Notes under the pieces: model-generated | Told to the model about the DNA's origin: nothing | The model's database searches: none | The model's input: the letters and a program-made list of their open reading frames with translations, nothing else | Source of the DNA: Methylobacter sp. | Lineage (GTDB): Bacteria > Pseudomonadota > Gammaproteobacteria > Methylococcales > Methylomonadaceae | Reading direction: 5' to 3' | Assembly (NCBI GenBank): GCA_030653175.1 | Contig: JAURZV010000058.1 | Coordinates: 1-62,493 of the forward strand | DNA: 62,493 bases | Program-made: the position numbers and the translations under genes | In this document: piece after piece, positions 16,592 to 24,749 of the stretch | Position numbering within the stretch: the first letter of the stretch is position 1 | Layout of the letters: each line of letters starts with the position of its first letter

Positions 16592-16974
16592 GATGGGTAG
16601 AGTGATAGCGAAAACCATCAAATGTTTAACGCTCCATCGCTGAGTTGTGCTAACGCGGTAAGGCGCAATCCGTAGGGTGCAATAGCCCTGTCGGGCATGC
16701 TGTTTATGCCCGATATTTCCATGATCCAATATGATGATGGATTTCAGTTTTGCCCCCACGTATTTCCATCACCAGTCATGTAGGCCGGAATAAGCCGGTT
16801 CGAGCGGTTGCGAGAACTGACGTTTCCGGCAAACACTATCTGGATTCGCCGGAAACGCCACCTCGCGCTACGCGCTTGGATGGCCTTATTCCGGCCTACG
16901 CCTGATTCCCAACAAAAAGCTGTTGCCCGGCCTCGGCTAGCTAGTAGCTAGCATGTTTCTGTTGCCCGACCCGA
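16592..16974. other. Gene-free interval with palindromic repeats
   Basis: 16783-16908 is a long palindrome with arms GTAGGCCGGAATAAG and CTTATTCCGGCCTAC, related to 11172-11240. 16588-16625 resembles the 1774-1806 element. A 19-bp string GATTCCCAACAAAAAGCTG at about 16905 recurs at about 17865. Nothing coding is visible. Confidence 0.7.
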
Positions 16975-17199
16975 CTAGGATCGAAGCTCTTTTTCCATTT
17001 TTTTACATTGCCCGGCATCCAGCCATCGCTCGCACCATACATTCAAAGCGGTTGCACTGCCTTTCATTAAATCAAATTCCCGCTTTGCTTCGCCCGGTTG
17101 TTCGGATGGCCACCAACTATGCGCTGCAAACTGTTTGGCAATATAGTTACAGGCTTTGGACAAATCAGACTCTGTTAGGTCTATTTTTTTTGAATTCAT
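16975..17199 (-). CDS. Hypothetical protein, 74 aa
   Basis: ATG 17199 with a GGTGAA ribosome site. It is a small, charged, helical protein with a Trp pair (AAHSWWPSEQPGEAKREFDLMKG) and a lysine-rich C-terminus. Codon use is similar to its neighbours and the hydrophobic pattern looks coding. I recognise no family. It stands alone between repeats, divergent from the 60-aa membrane protein. Confidence 0.5.
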   Translation of the reverse strand: MNSKKIDLTESDLSKACNYIAKQFAAHSWWPSEQPGEAKREFDLMKGSATALNVWCERWLDAGQCKKMEKELRS

Positions 17200-17454
17200 A
17201 AGGTTCACCATTGCAATAAAAAGTGGGCGAAGGCAAAAATTAACATCATACGCTGATCGTACTTTTCGTCGATAGCTGCGCCCAAGTATTTACCAATAAC
17301 TGGTATTAACAGATCAATTAAAGAATGCTTAAAAAATGATGCAAGCTGAGCAATGTGCGTTACCATACAGAACTCATCTATTTTTAAACGTAAAGTCTGA
17401 AACTGATGAGGCAAAATAGTTTATCTACTAAATACAAACCTGTTAGGAGGACAT

Positions 17455-17637
17455 ATGGATATTGAAGTCGGCGGTTTTCTTGGTTTTATCGTGCTTGTCC
17501 TGGACATCTGGGCCATTATTAGCACTGTAAAAAGTGGCGCTACAACTGGATCGCAAGTTTTATGGGTGCTTTTGATTTTACTGCTGCCCGTTGTCGGTCT
17601 GATAATTTGGTGGTTTGCGGGACCGAAAGGTGGTTAA
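17455..17637 (+). CDS. PLDc_N-domain small membrane protein
   Basis: 60 aa with an excellent Shine-Dalgarno (TTAGGAGGACAT-ATG). Two transmembrane segments are visible (GGFLGFIVLVLDIWAIISTV and LWVLLILLLPVVGLIIWWFAGP). The second has the LLPVVGLIIWWFAGPKG pattern of the phospholipase-D N-terminal domain family, found as stand-alone small membrane proteins. Function is unknown. Confidence 0.8.
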   Translation: MDIEVGGFLGFIVLVLDIWAIISTVKSGATTGSQVLWVLLILLLPVVGLIIWWFAGPKGG

Positions 17638-18080
17638 TCGACTTGTCAAAGCTGTAAAGCTGTAAGATTCGCGCCAGCAATCCGCCATAATCGGGATGAT
17701 CTAGTCTGACTATCGCCCGGACTTTTTCAAGCGGTTTTTTTATGGATGAATGTTTTGGATATTGTGCTCAAATGGCGGTTTGCTGGCGCGAAACCGCCCT
17801 ACAACTACGCAACCTCACAAAGGTTCCCTCACAAAGGTTCCAGGTCTTGCATTGTGCATTTGCGCTGATTCCCAACAAAAAGCTGCTGTCCGACCTACCC
17901 GACTTTGAATTCTGCGGAAAAACCTGCGGATGAGGTAATTTACTTCGTCCGACTTTTTGAACTTCGTCTGAGCGATGTTTGATATTTGGATTTGACTGTA
18001 CTGGTTTTCGCCAGGTTCTACCTGCACGATTCCTAACCTCGCATGCAAGTAGATAAAACAATATTTATACGGTGACTGAT
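17638..18080. other. Gene-free interval: inverted-repeat element and short tandem repeats
   Basis: The main feature is the inverted-repeat element at 17667-17793. A 14-bp direct repeat CTCACAAAGGTTCC occurs twice near 17814-17841. The 19-bp string shared with 16905 lies near 17865. The open frames here have no plausible protein character. Confidence 0.65.
17667..17793. mobile_element. Candidate MITE-like element with 21-bp terminal inverted repeats
   Basis: The left arm TTCGCGCCAGCAATCCGCCAT (17668-17688, 21 positions, last bases CCGCCAT) pairs with the right arm ending GCTGGCGCGAA at 17792 with one mismatch. About 80 bp lie between them and contain no ORF. Size and structure suit a non-autonomous element; a long-range hairpin is the alternative. 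No clear target duplication was seen. Confidence 0.45.
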
Positions 18081-18317
18081 ATGACTGAATTATTATCCGA
18101 GCGGATTACGATGGACGCTAACATTTGTCATGGCAAGCCTACTATCCGGGGCTTGCGTTATCCGATTGAAAATATCCTGGAATGGCTGAGTTCCGGCATG
18201 AGCGTCGATGAGATTCTCACAGATTACGAGGATCTGGAAAGGGAAGACATTATGGCTGCATTGGAGTTTGCCTCTCGTCTTGCCAAGGTTAAACGAATTG
18301 CAATGCTGGCAGCATGA
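18081..18317 (+). CDS. DUF433 (VapB-like) antitoxin
   Basis: 78 aa from ATG 18081. The DUF433 signature is ERITMDANICHGKPTIRGLRYPIENILEWLSSGMSVDEILTDYEDLEREDI, split between a winged helix-turn-helix and a short dimer helix. DUF433 proteins pair with DUF5615 PIN-like toxins. The stop overlaps the next start (ATGA), as is usual for these modules. The partner is frameshifted. Confidence 0.85.
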   Translation: MTELLSERITMDANICHGKPTIRGLRYPIENILEWLSSGMSVDEILTDYEDLEREDIMAALEFASRLAKVKRIAMLAA

Positions 18318-18672
18318 AGTTTCTTGTCGATGCACAATTCAATTGCCGCGACATCTTGCGGCAAGTCTGAAATGGTCGGGGCACGACGTTTTGCATACAT
18401 TAGATTTACCGTCTGGAAACCGTACACCGGATTGGCGGATCAACGAGATTTCGGTGGAGGAACAACGCATCGTCGTTACTAAGGATGCCGACTTCGTTAA
18501 CTCGTTTTTGCTTTCGGGTGTGCCTTATAAGTTGCTATTGGTGTCGACGGGAAATATTAGTAACCGGGAGCTTGAAGGCATATTTGCGAAAAACTTATCC
18601 GCTATTGTTGGGGCGCTGGAAATCTATGAGTTTGTGGAAATTACCCGTACATCGTTGATTGAACATAGATAA
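18314..18672 (+). pseudogene. DUF5615 PIN-like toxin, frameshifted by a 5-bp duplication
   Basis: ATG 18314 opens MKFLVDAQ, the standard DUF5615 N-terminus with its acidic residue. The sequence then contains CAATT twice in a row (18335-18339 and 18340-18344). Removing one copy restores MKFLVDAQLPRHLAASL followed by the full family pattern (DVLHTLDLPSGNRTPD, IVVTKDADF) through 18672. As read, translation stops after about 18 residues. The toxin is therefore probably inactive, leaving the antitoxin alone. Confidence 0.85.
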
Positions 18673-18706
18673 CCAAGTAACGCCTATTGCGTCCTACAAG
18701 ACTAAT

Positions 18707-18967
18707 TCAACGTCTTCGCCGTTGCACCGTCTGCGGATCGACAGTGATTTGACGATAAATTTCCACCCTGTCCCCGTCATTTACCGGGGTATCCAGCGCG
18801 GCAATTTTACCGAATATGCCCACTTTTTGGCTGGACAGGTTTATCTCGGGATACAGTTTTAATACTCCGGACAGATTGATGGTTTCTTCTATGGTGCTGC
18901 TGTCCGGCACTTCCAGGCGCATCCATAGCTGTCTATCGACTTCTGCGTAACAAACTCCGACGTTCAT
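18707..18967 (-). CDS. rnfH: RnfH-family ubiquitin-like protein
   Basis: 86 aa of beta-grasp fold (VGVCYAEVDRQLWMRLEVPDSSTIEETINLSGVL...VGIFGKIAALDTPVNDGDRVEIYRQI). It is found at the end of rnf operons in diazotrophs and is thought to assist assembly or regulation of the Rnf complex. It overlaps the rnfE stop by 4 bp. The arginine-rich C-terminus (VQRRRR) is usual. Confidence 0.9.
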   Translation of the reverse strand: MNVGVCYAEVDRQLWMRLEVPDSSTIEETINLSGVLKLYPEINLSSQKVGIFGKIAALDTPVNDGDRVEIYRQITVDPQTVQRRRR

Positions 18968-19662
18968 GACTGCTCCTCAGCAATGACTGGGGTTAATACG
19001 GTTGCCGGTACTTTTCTTTCTGCGATTTTTTGGTCTATCAGGCGTTTACCGACAATCAGGAAAGCCAGCATAATGAACCCGCCGGGCGGCAGCGCCATTA
19101 ATAAAAAGCCTTTGTAGTTGGGTATAACGGTGACTTCCAGAAACCTGAACGATTCGCCGAGCAGCACTGACGCATTGGCGAACAGCGTACCCGACGCGCT
19201 TATTTCTCTTGCCGCACCCAGAGCGACCAGGACGAGGGTAAAGCCCAAGCCCATCATCAAGCCGTCCCACAGCGCATGTTTTACCGGCTGCTTGGAGGCA
19301 AAGGCTTCGGCTCGGCCTAATAATGCGCAGTTGGTGACGATTAACGCAATGAACAAGCCCAGCACTTTATAGAGCTCGTGCGCCCACGCATTCATTAAAA
19401 TATCGACCAACGTCACCAGCGCGGCGATCAGCAGCACGAAAATCGGGATGCGGATTTCGCCGGGGATTAAATGCCGCGCCACTGAAATGAGGCCGTTGGA
19501 TGCGATGATAACCGCCAGCGTGGCTAGCCCCATGCCCAAGCCGTTGGTGGCTGTTCCTGTCACTGCCAGTAAGGGGCACAACGCCAGGTTTTGCCCGAAA
19601 ACGATGTTGTTGTTCCAGATGCCGTCGGCGGCGATTTTGCGATAGGTTTCCGATAAAAACAT
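18964..19662 (-). CDS. rnfE: Rnf electron-transport complex subunit E
   Basis: 232 aa from ATG 19662, with AGGAG 7 bp upstream; a TTG at 19677 lies too close to that site. It has six or so membrane helices with the half-channel motifs LALCPLLAVTGTATNGLGMGLAT and LIVTNCALLGRAEAFAS carrying the conserved Cys residues for the membrane 2Fe-2S cluster shared with RnfA. The complex couples ferredoxin/NADH electron transfer to ion flow and supplies reductant to nitrogenase. Confidence 0.94.
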   Translation of the reverse strand: MFLSETYRKIAADGIWNNNIVFGQNLALCPLLAVTGTATNGLGMGLATLAVIIASNGLISVARHLIPGEIRIPIFVLLIAALVTLVDILMNAWAHELYKVLGLFIALIVTNCALLGRAEAFASKQPVKHALWDGLMMGLGFTLVLVALGAAREISASGTLFANASVLLGESFRFLEVTVIPNYKGFLLMALPPGGFIMLAFLIVGKRLIDQKIAERKVPATVLTPVIAEEQS

Positions 19663-19673
19663 GGGCGTACTCC

Positions 19674-20384
19674 TCAAGGATTGATCAGTTGCGCCTGATG
19701 CGCTTTGAATAGCTGCAAGCCGCGATAAGTAGCCTGCACCGATTTGCGCGGGGTAATGGTCGCACCGGCAAACTGGTCGAATTCACCGCCGTCTTTTTTA
19801 ACCGCCCATTGCTGTTTGCTCAGGTTTTCCAGCGAGCGACCGACAAAGTTCAATATCCAGTCCGACTTTGCGACTTCGATCTTGTCGCCCAGACCGGGGG
19901 TTTCTTTGTGGCTGAGTACGCGCACGCCCAAAATATTGCCGTCGCGGTCTATGCCCATAATCATATTGATTGCACCGGAATAGCCGTCAGGCGCGGTAAA
20001 TTTAAAACATACGGCGGTGACGTTGCCGGACTTTTTAGCGATGTAAACCGTGGTTTCGTTCGCGCCGATATTGTATTCGGCGGACGGAATGCTCAGCGTG
20101 TCCAGCAGCATGTCGTTGTCATAAAGAGCGGCAGGGACCACTTCTTCAAGGGATTTTTTTAAGTCTTCATCGAGTCGCTGTTGGATAGTGCCTTCGGTGC
20201 TGCAATTGGTCACACCCAGCAGTACGCTGGCAACCAAAGCGAATCCCGCTAAAATGCCGGTTTGAAATTCCAGCTTGGGTCTGAGTTGAGCCAGGTTCGA
20301 CGGCTCCAGCCAGTTGTTCAGGAATTCCCGGTAAACGGCGATTTTTTCTTTCAAGCGTTCGATGGTTGCTGGGTCAAGTTTCAT
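19674..20384 (-). CDS. rnfG: Rnf electron-transport complex subunit G (covalent FMN)
   Basis: 236 aa. One N-terminal transmembrane helix (GILAGFALVASVLLG) is followed by a periplasmic FMN domain. The flavinylation motif is at GATITPRKSV (S/T-G-A-T form: FAGATITPRK), where the threonine carries FMN. MGIDRDGNILGVRVLSHKETPGLGDKIE is the family core. It is translated between rnfD and rnfE. Confidence 0.94.
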   Translation of the reverse strand: MKLDPATIERLKEKIAVYREFLNNWLEPSNLAQLRPKLEFQTGILAGFALVASVLLGVTNCSTEGTIQQRLDEDLKKSLEEVVPAALYDNDMLLDTLSIPSAEYNIGANETTVYIAKKSGNVTAVCFKFTAPDGYSGAINMIMGIDRDGNILGVRVLSHKETPGLGDKIEVAKSDWILNFVGRSLENLSKQQWAVKKDGGEFDQFAGATITPRKSVQATYRGLQLFKAHQAQLINP

Positions 20385-20415
20385 GGCTTACGCTCAGTTC
20401 AAAATGATAAAACTC

Positions 20416-20464
20416 TGTGGGAGCGGCTTTATCCGCGATTATCGCGGCTAAAGCCGCTCCCACA
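20416..20464. repeat. Palindromic repeat between rnfD and rnfG
   Basis: TGTGGGAGCGGCTTTA and TAAAGCCGCTCCCACA form a 16-bp perfect stem around CCGCGATTATCGCGG, itself a palindrome. It is an intergenic element of a kind common in gammaproteobacteria. Its presence in an operon gap could modulate relative expression. Confidence 0.85.
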
Positions 20465-20465
20465 A

Positions 20466-21539
20466 CTACGATTTCGGTATTTCAAGGGGCTTGCCTTTAC
20501 GGTCGCGTCCGTAGATTCGGGGCCGAATATAATGATCGATTAATGGCGTCGCCGAATTCATCAACAACACAGCAAACCCAGCGCCCTCGGGATACGCGCC
20601 CCAGGTACGGATAACAAAAATCAGCAGCCCGCAACCCGCGCCGAAAACCAGCTGGCCGCTTGGTGTATTCGGCGAGGTGACATAGTCGGTGGCAATGAAA
20701 AAAGCCACACACATCAACGCGCCCGAATTCAAATGCAGCAGCGGACTGACATAATGCTCGCTATCCATGACATGAAATACACTGGCTAACAATGCAACCG
20801 TCAGCAATAAGGACGCTGGGATCTGCCATTGAATGACGTTTTGGCGAATTAACCACACGCCGCCCAAGCCCAGCAACAGCGTCGAGGTTTCGCCCAAACT
20901 GCCGCGCGACCAACCGATAAAGCTAAGAAAACCGGAATAGTCCTTCAGGATGTCGGTCAATAACCGGTTCTGGGAAAACTCGGTTTTGATAAACCCCAAT
21001 GCAGTCGCGCCAGTGCTTGCGTCTATATTGTCCAGCCCTGAAAAAGTAATGCGCCAGCTTTCGACCAGACCCGGCGAATGCGAAAAAAATAACGGCGACA
21101 CATTCGCCCAGGTTGTCATTTCGATAGGAAAGGAAATCAGTAGCGCGACTCTGGCCAACATGGCCGGATTGAACAGGTTTTGTCCCAGGCCGCCGTAAAC
21201 CTGTTTGCCCAAAATAATCGCCAGCCCTGAACCGACTACGCCTATCCACCACGGCGCCCAAGGCGGCAGCGTCATGGCCAGCAGCCAGCCGGTCAAAACG
21301 GCGGAGCCGTCCATAATAACCGGTTTAGCCACCCTGCCCTTGAGGCGTACGCATAAGGCTTCAAAAACAACCGCCGATACCACGGTGATAATAAACAGAT
21401 TCAACGCGGGCCAACCGAAACACAACAGCCCGAACGCTGTCGCAGGCGATAGCGCCAGCATGACTTGCCACATAATATCGCTGACACTGTTGTTAGCGCC
21501 TACATGCGCGCCGCTGCTGGGTTTCATATGCGCAATCAT
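20466..21539 (-). CDS. rnfD: Rnf electron-transport complex subunit D
   Basis: 357 aa, polytopic. The FMN attachment region is visible around ASTGATALG (S-T-G-A-T) near residue 190, with LGKQVYGGLGQNLFNPAMLARVALLISFP typical of the family. It starts at ATG 21539, with AGAGGT as ribosome site, overlapping the stop of the small repeat ORF. Its N-terminus (MIAHMKPSSGAHVGANNSVSDIMWQVML) looks complete. Confidence 0.93.
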   Translation of the reverse strand: MIAHMKPSSGAHVGANNSVSDIMWQVMLALSPATAFGLLCFGWPALNLFIITVVSAVVFEALCVRLKGRVAKPVIMDGSAVLTGWLLAMTLPPWAPWWIGVVGSGLAIILGKQVYGGLGQNLFNPAMLARVALLISFPIEMTTWANVSPLFFSHSPGLVESWRITFSGLDNIDASTGATALGFIKTEFSQNRLLTDILKDYSGFLSFIGWSRGSLGETSTLLLGLGGVWLIRQNVIQWQIPASLLLTVALLASVFHVMDSEHYVSPLLHLNSGALMCVAFFIATDYVTSPNTPSGQLVFGAGCGLLIFVIRTWGAYPEGAGFAVLLMNSATPLIDHYIRPRIYGRDRKGKPLEIPKS

Positions 21540-21721
21540 GCCAGTACCTCTTGTTCGGCTTTTGTGGGGGCTTTTGTGGGGGCTTTTGTGGGGGCTTTTG
21601 TGGGGGCTTTTGTGGGGGCTTTTGTGGGGGCGACTTCAGTCGCCCCTGGAGCGCTAACTCGGCGACTGAAGTCGCCCCCACAATTGCCGTTTATGTCCGT
21701 GTTAATAGCCATGAAGCTCAT
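21536..21721 (-). CDS. 61-aa ORF with TKAP tetrapeptide repeats between rnfC and rnfD
   Basis: ATG 21721 overlaps the rnfC stop (GTATGA) and its TGA overlaps the rnfD ATG, so it fills the gap in a perfectly coupled way. It encodes a short leader, a segment from a hairpin repeat (GDFSRRVSAPGATEV), about six APTK units from the 12-bp tandem array and a tail KAEQEVLA that copies the rnfC C-terminus KAEQEALV. It is best explained as a repeat insertion that duplicated the end of rnfC. Whether the peptide is made or has any role is unknown. Confidence 0.35.
   Translation of the reverse strand: MSFMAINTDINGNCGGDFSRRVSAPGATEVAPTKAPTKAPTKAPTKAPTKAPTKAEQEVLA
21559..21683. repeat. Six 12-bp tandem repeats plus an adjoining hairpin
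   Basis: CTTTTGTGGGGG is repeated six times without change at 21559-21630. Next comes a hairpin with arms CGACTTCAGTCGCC and GGCGACTGAAGTCG, ending in another CCCCCACA. The flanking string CTCTTGTTCGGCTTT is present on both sides (about 21547 and 21729), like a duplicated target. Confidence 0.9.
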
Positions 21722-23229
21722 ACCAACGCCTCTTGTTCGGCTTTCAGCCGCTCGCGCTCCGCCTTGGCCGCTATTCGGGCCAGTTCTTCTTCGCGTTGTT
21801 GCCGGGCTATGCGTTCCATGCGGGCATTACGTGCATCGATCAGGCGTTTGGTTTGCTCCGATTTATGTTGCGCCTGCTGTCTGGCGATGACTTCACCCGA
21901 GGCATATTTAAAATACTGGACAAGCGGAATATTGGACGGGCAGATATAGGAGCAGCAACCGCAACTGATGCAGTCTTTCAAGCCTAAATCCACCGCCGCA
22001 TCCAGTTGGTTAATGCGGATATTGTTCGCCATGTCCAAAGGCCGGAGTCCCGCCGGGCAAACGCTGACACAGCCGGCGCAGCGGATACAGGGTTGCTCAT
22101 CGGTGTTTTTGAGTTCGCTTTGGGTTAATGCCAGAATGCCGCTGGTGGCTTTAACGGTAGGCAAACCGACATGCGGTAAGGAGTCGCCCATCATCGGGCC
22201 GCCCATAATGATGCGCGCGGTTTGATCCGAACTCACCTCACAAAAGTCGAACAGTTCGGAGATTAAGGTACCGAAAGGCACTTCTACATTCATCGGGCGT
22301 TTCACAGCGCCGCCCGCTACGGTGACAACACGGCCAAGCAAAGGTTGCCCAAGGCGGATCGCTTTATGGACTGCGTAAGCGGTGCCGACATTGTGGATGG
22401 TCACGCCGATTTCCGATGAACGGCAGCCGACCGGGACTTCCTTGCCGGTTACATAACGGATCAATTGCCTATCCCAACCCATCGGGTAGCGGGTGGGGAT
22501 TTGTATGACTTTAATAGACGCATGGGGTTCTGCGGCGGCTCGCATCGCAAGAAATGCCTGCGGTTTGTTGTCTTCAATCGCCACCACCGCGTTTGTAGAG
22601 ACGCGATTAATCGCGTCTCTACTTTCCATACCATGCAGCATCAAACGCACACCGTCGATAATCTCCACGGCGCGCTCCTGCATCAACCTGTCATCGCAGC
22701 ATAAATAAGGCTCGCATTCCGAACCATTGATAATCAACGTATCGACATGGTTTTCACGACCCATATTGAGCTTGACCGCGGTCGGGAAGGTTGCTCCGCC
22801 CAAGCCGACAATACCCGCCGCACCGACACGAAAACTGATTTCTTCAGGATTTAGCTTGAAAGGATCGTCAATAACCTGTGTTTCGATCCATTCGTCCTTG
22901 CCATCGGTTTCCAGCACGATAGTACGAATGGGCAACGCGGACGGGTGCGGGGCCGGATAATCGTTAACATCAAGGATAATCCCCGAACTGGGTGCATGGA
23001 CGGGTGCGGAAATCAGGCCCTGACTGTAGGCTAACAACTGCCCTTTCAGCACTTTTTCGCCGACCATAATCACCGGCTCTGCGGGCTTTCCGACATGTTG
23101 TTGCAGCGGAATATACAGTTTTTTAGGTACCGGAAAGTTGGTTGCTATGGGCAATGCAGCGGTTGCGGTTTTATGCTCCTGTGCATGGACGCCGCCACGA
23201 AAACGCGGTTTTTTAAAAAAACTTAACAT
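21718..23229 (-). CDS. rnfC: Rnf electron-transport complex subunit C (NADH/FMN, 2x 4Fe-4S)
   Basis: 503 aa. The N-terminal GGVHAQEHK motif, the NADH/FMN region (GLGGATFPTAVKL, INGSECEPYL), and two 4Fe-4S motifs (CIRCAGCVSVCP and CISCGCCSYICP) near 385-430 are intact, followed by a charged coiled tail rich in Glu/Arg/Lys. Residues around 207-218 (SRDAINRVSTN) are encoded by the 28-bp palindrome at 22595-22622, inserted in frame before AVVAIEDNKPQA. That is an exposed position in the family alignment as I know it. Confidence 0.95.
   Translation of the reverse strand: MLSFFKKPRFRGGVHAQEHKTATAALPIATNFPVPKKLYIPLQQHVGKPAEPVIMVGEKVLKGQLLAYSQGLISAPVHAPSSGIILDVNDYPAPHPSALPIRTIVLETDGKDEWIETQVIDDPFKLNPEEISFRVGAAGIVGLGGATFPTAVKLNMGRENHVDTLIINGSECEPYLCCDDRLMQERAVEIIDGVRLMLHGMESRDAINRVSTNAVVAIEDNKPQAFLAMRAAAEPHASIKVIQIPTRYPMGWDRQLIRYVTGKEVPVGCRSSEIGVTIHNVGTAYAVHKAIRLGQPLLGRVVTVAGGAVKRPMNVEVPFGTLISELFDFCEVSSDQTARIIMGGPMMGDSLPHVGLPTVKATSGILALTQSELKNTDEQPCIRCAGCVSVCPAGLRPLDMANNIRINQLDAAVDLGLKDCISCGCCSYICPSNIPLVQYFKYASGEVIARQQAQHKSEQTKRLIDARNARMERIARQQREEELARIAAKAERERLKAEQEALV
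22595..22622. repeat. 28-bp perfect palindrome inside rnfC
   Basis: GTAGAGACGCGATT followed directly by its exact reverse complement. The rnfC frame stays open through it and encodes ...SRDAINRVST.... This palindrome type is a widespread extragenic repeat in bacteria, so finding it inside a coding sequence is unusual. Confidence 0.92.
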
Positions 23230-23795
23230 ACAGCATTACTCCCTGTTCCTATAGTTTGTGCGGGAACATTCAGAGGCTTGGCCCATCGCCAGTTACGCAA
23301 AGTAACCTCAACAGGATGCATTTGCAGACATTCGGTCGGGCATACGTCGACGCATTTTTTACACGCTATACAGGCATCGGCAACGACCGCGTGAATTTGC
23401 TTGGGCGCGCCGACAATGGCGTCGGTAGGACAAACTTTAAAACAACGGGTACAACCCGTGCAGGTGTCTTCACTGACTCTGGCAACCAGTAGTTCGGGTT
23501 CTTTTACGTCGCTTAAATCCAGGTCTATACCCAATAAAACGGCGATTTGTTCAGCCAGAGCGCTGCCGCCCGGAGGACACATCGTTGCAGACGCGCTACC
23601 TTCGGCCAATGCCTCGGCGGCAGGCCTGCAACCCGGAAACCCGCATTGGCCGCATTGCGAACCGGGCAGCAGGGATTCGAGTTCATCGACAATCGGGCTG
23701 CTTTCGACTTTTAAATACCGGGCGGCAATACCCAGCAGCAAGCCTAAAAATAGCCCTAACAAAGTTAAACTTACAATGGCGGATAAAACGTACAT
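23223..23795 (-). CDS. rnfB: Rnf electron-transport complex subunit B (ferredoxin subunit)
   Basis: 190 aa. One N-terminal membrane helix is followed by a 4Fe-4S-type motif LLPGSQCGQCGFPGCRPAAEALA and two ferredoxin motifs CTGCTRCFKVCPTDAI and CIACKKCVDVCPTECL. It receives or donates electrons to soluble ferredoxin. ATG 23795 has AGGAAA upstream. It overlaps the rnfC start by 7 bp. Confidence 0.95.
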   Translation of the reverse strand: MYVLSAIVSLTLLGLFLGLLLGIAARYLKVESSPIVDELESLLPGSQCGQCGFPGCRPAAEALAEGSASATMCPPGGSALAEQIAVLLGIDLDLSDVKEPELLVARVSEDTCTGCTRCFKVCPTDAIVGAPKQIHAVVADACIACKKCVDVCPTECLQMHPVEVTLRNWRWAKPLNVPAQTIGTGSNAVC

Positions 23796-23937
23796 AGTTT
23801 ATTTCCTGGTAACTATTTAACAGCAAAAAACAGAACGCTGACGACGCTGATCATTATGATTAAATAAGATTTTTTTAAATTATCTGTGCTTATCATATTC
23901 ATCTGCGTCATCTGTGTTCTATTGTATTTCCTGTAAA

Positions 23938-24519
23938 TCATTTGCTGTAAAGCCCTGCAAAACCCATAAATGCCAGCGATAAAATACCGGCGGTAATAAA
24001 CGCAATCGGCGTGCCTGCAAATAATGTGGGAACCGCCATTAACGCCAAGCGCTCCCGCAAGCCTGCAAAAAGCACCATCACCAGCGTAAAGCCGACCGCA
24101 GAACCGAAACCGAAAATCATACTCTGCATAAAACCGTATTGTTCTTGCACATTTAATAGCGCCACACCCAAAACCGCGCAATTGGTGGTAATCAGCGGCA
24201 GGAAAATACCCAGTATCTGATACAGCACCGGGCTGGTTTTGTGCACCACCATTTCGGTGAACTGCACCACGGCGGCAATCACCAGAATAAAGGCGAGTAT
24301 GCGTAAAAACTGGATATTAAAAGGCGCTAAAATAAAATGTTCCAGCATCCAGCTGGTCATCGCCGCCAGAGTCAGTACAAATGTGGTTGCCAAGCCCATG
24401 CTCAATGCCGAATCCAGTTTTTTCGAGACGCCCATAAACGGACACAGCCCGAGAAATTTCACCAGAACCACGTTATTGACCAGAGCCGTGCCCAATAAAA
24501 GAAGAAGATATTCACTCAC
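23938..24519 (-). CDS. rnfA: Rnf electron-transport complex subunit A
   Basis: 193 aa with a GTG start at 24519 and a GGAAA ribosome site. It has six helices with half-channel motifs [30 protein letters not shown] and [16 protein letters not shown] carrying the cluster cysteines, mirroring RnfE. First gene of the operon. The 142-bp gap to rnfB holds AT-rich repeat-like sequence (ATCTGCGTCATCTGTG) and no gene. Confidence 0.95.
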   Translation of the reverse strand: MSEYLLLLLGTALVNNVVLVKFLGLCPFMGVSKKLDSALSMGLATTFVLTLAAMTSWMLEHFILAPFNIQFLRILAFILVIAAVVQFTEMVVHKTSPVLYQILGIFLPLITTNCAVLGVALLNVQEQYGFMQSMIFGFGSAVGFTLVMVLFAGLRERLALMAVPTLFAGTPIAFITAGILSLAFMGFAGLYSK

Positions 24520-24572
24520 TGTTTTTTCCAGGCTGTTTTAAGGGCTGTTTGCAAGGCTTTTTATCAGATGCA

Positions 24573-24588
24573 AGCATCAATTATGCCA
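24573..24588 (-). promoter_or_regulatory. Sigma-54 promoter for the rnf operon
   Basis: On the minus strand TGGCATAATTGATGCT has GG and GC 10 bp apart, matching -24/-12 except at the -12 flank (ATGC for TTGC). Transcription would start near 24562, about 43 nt before the rnfA start. A NifA site lies 107 bp upstream. Confidence 0.75.
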
Positions 24589-24694
24589 ATCGTAGGCACA
24601 GCACACTTATCGGTCAAATACCCTGCAAAACATCCCAAAGCAGTGCATAAATACTGTTGGAAGTAATACATACCGACATCGATAAAAATATCTG

Positions 24695-24710
24695 TGTCGT
24701 AAATCCTACA
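24695..24710. promoter_or_regulatory. NifA upstream activator sequence for rnfA
   Basis: TGTCGTAAATCCTACA is an exact TGT-N10-ACA match. Its distance to the rnfA promoter (107 bp) almost equals that at iscA (108 bp), which supports both. It could also act on the nifL promoter about 210 bp away on the other side. Confidence 0.72.
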
Positions 24711-24749
24711 ATGACTCAAGTTTTTCCCGGTAACCGCGTGATGCTGTTC

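Noticed and set aside
17768-18061. 97-codon minus-strand ORF
   Set aside because: Runs through the right arm of the inverted-repeat element and the short direct repeats; basic, low-complexity product without a start signal.
21493-21681. Other reading frames of the 12-bp array (PPQK and FCGG repeat proteins)
   Set aside because: They exist in several frames only because the 12-bp unit has no stop; none has a ribosome site linked to a gene boundary except the one listed.
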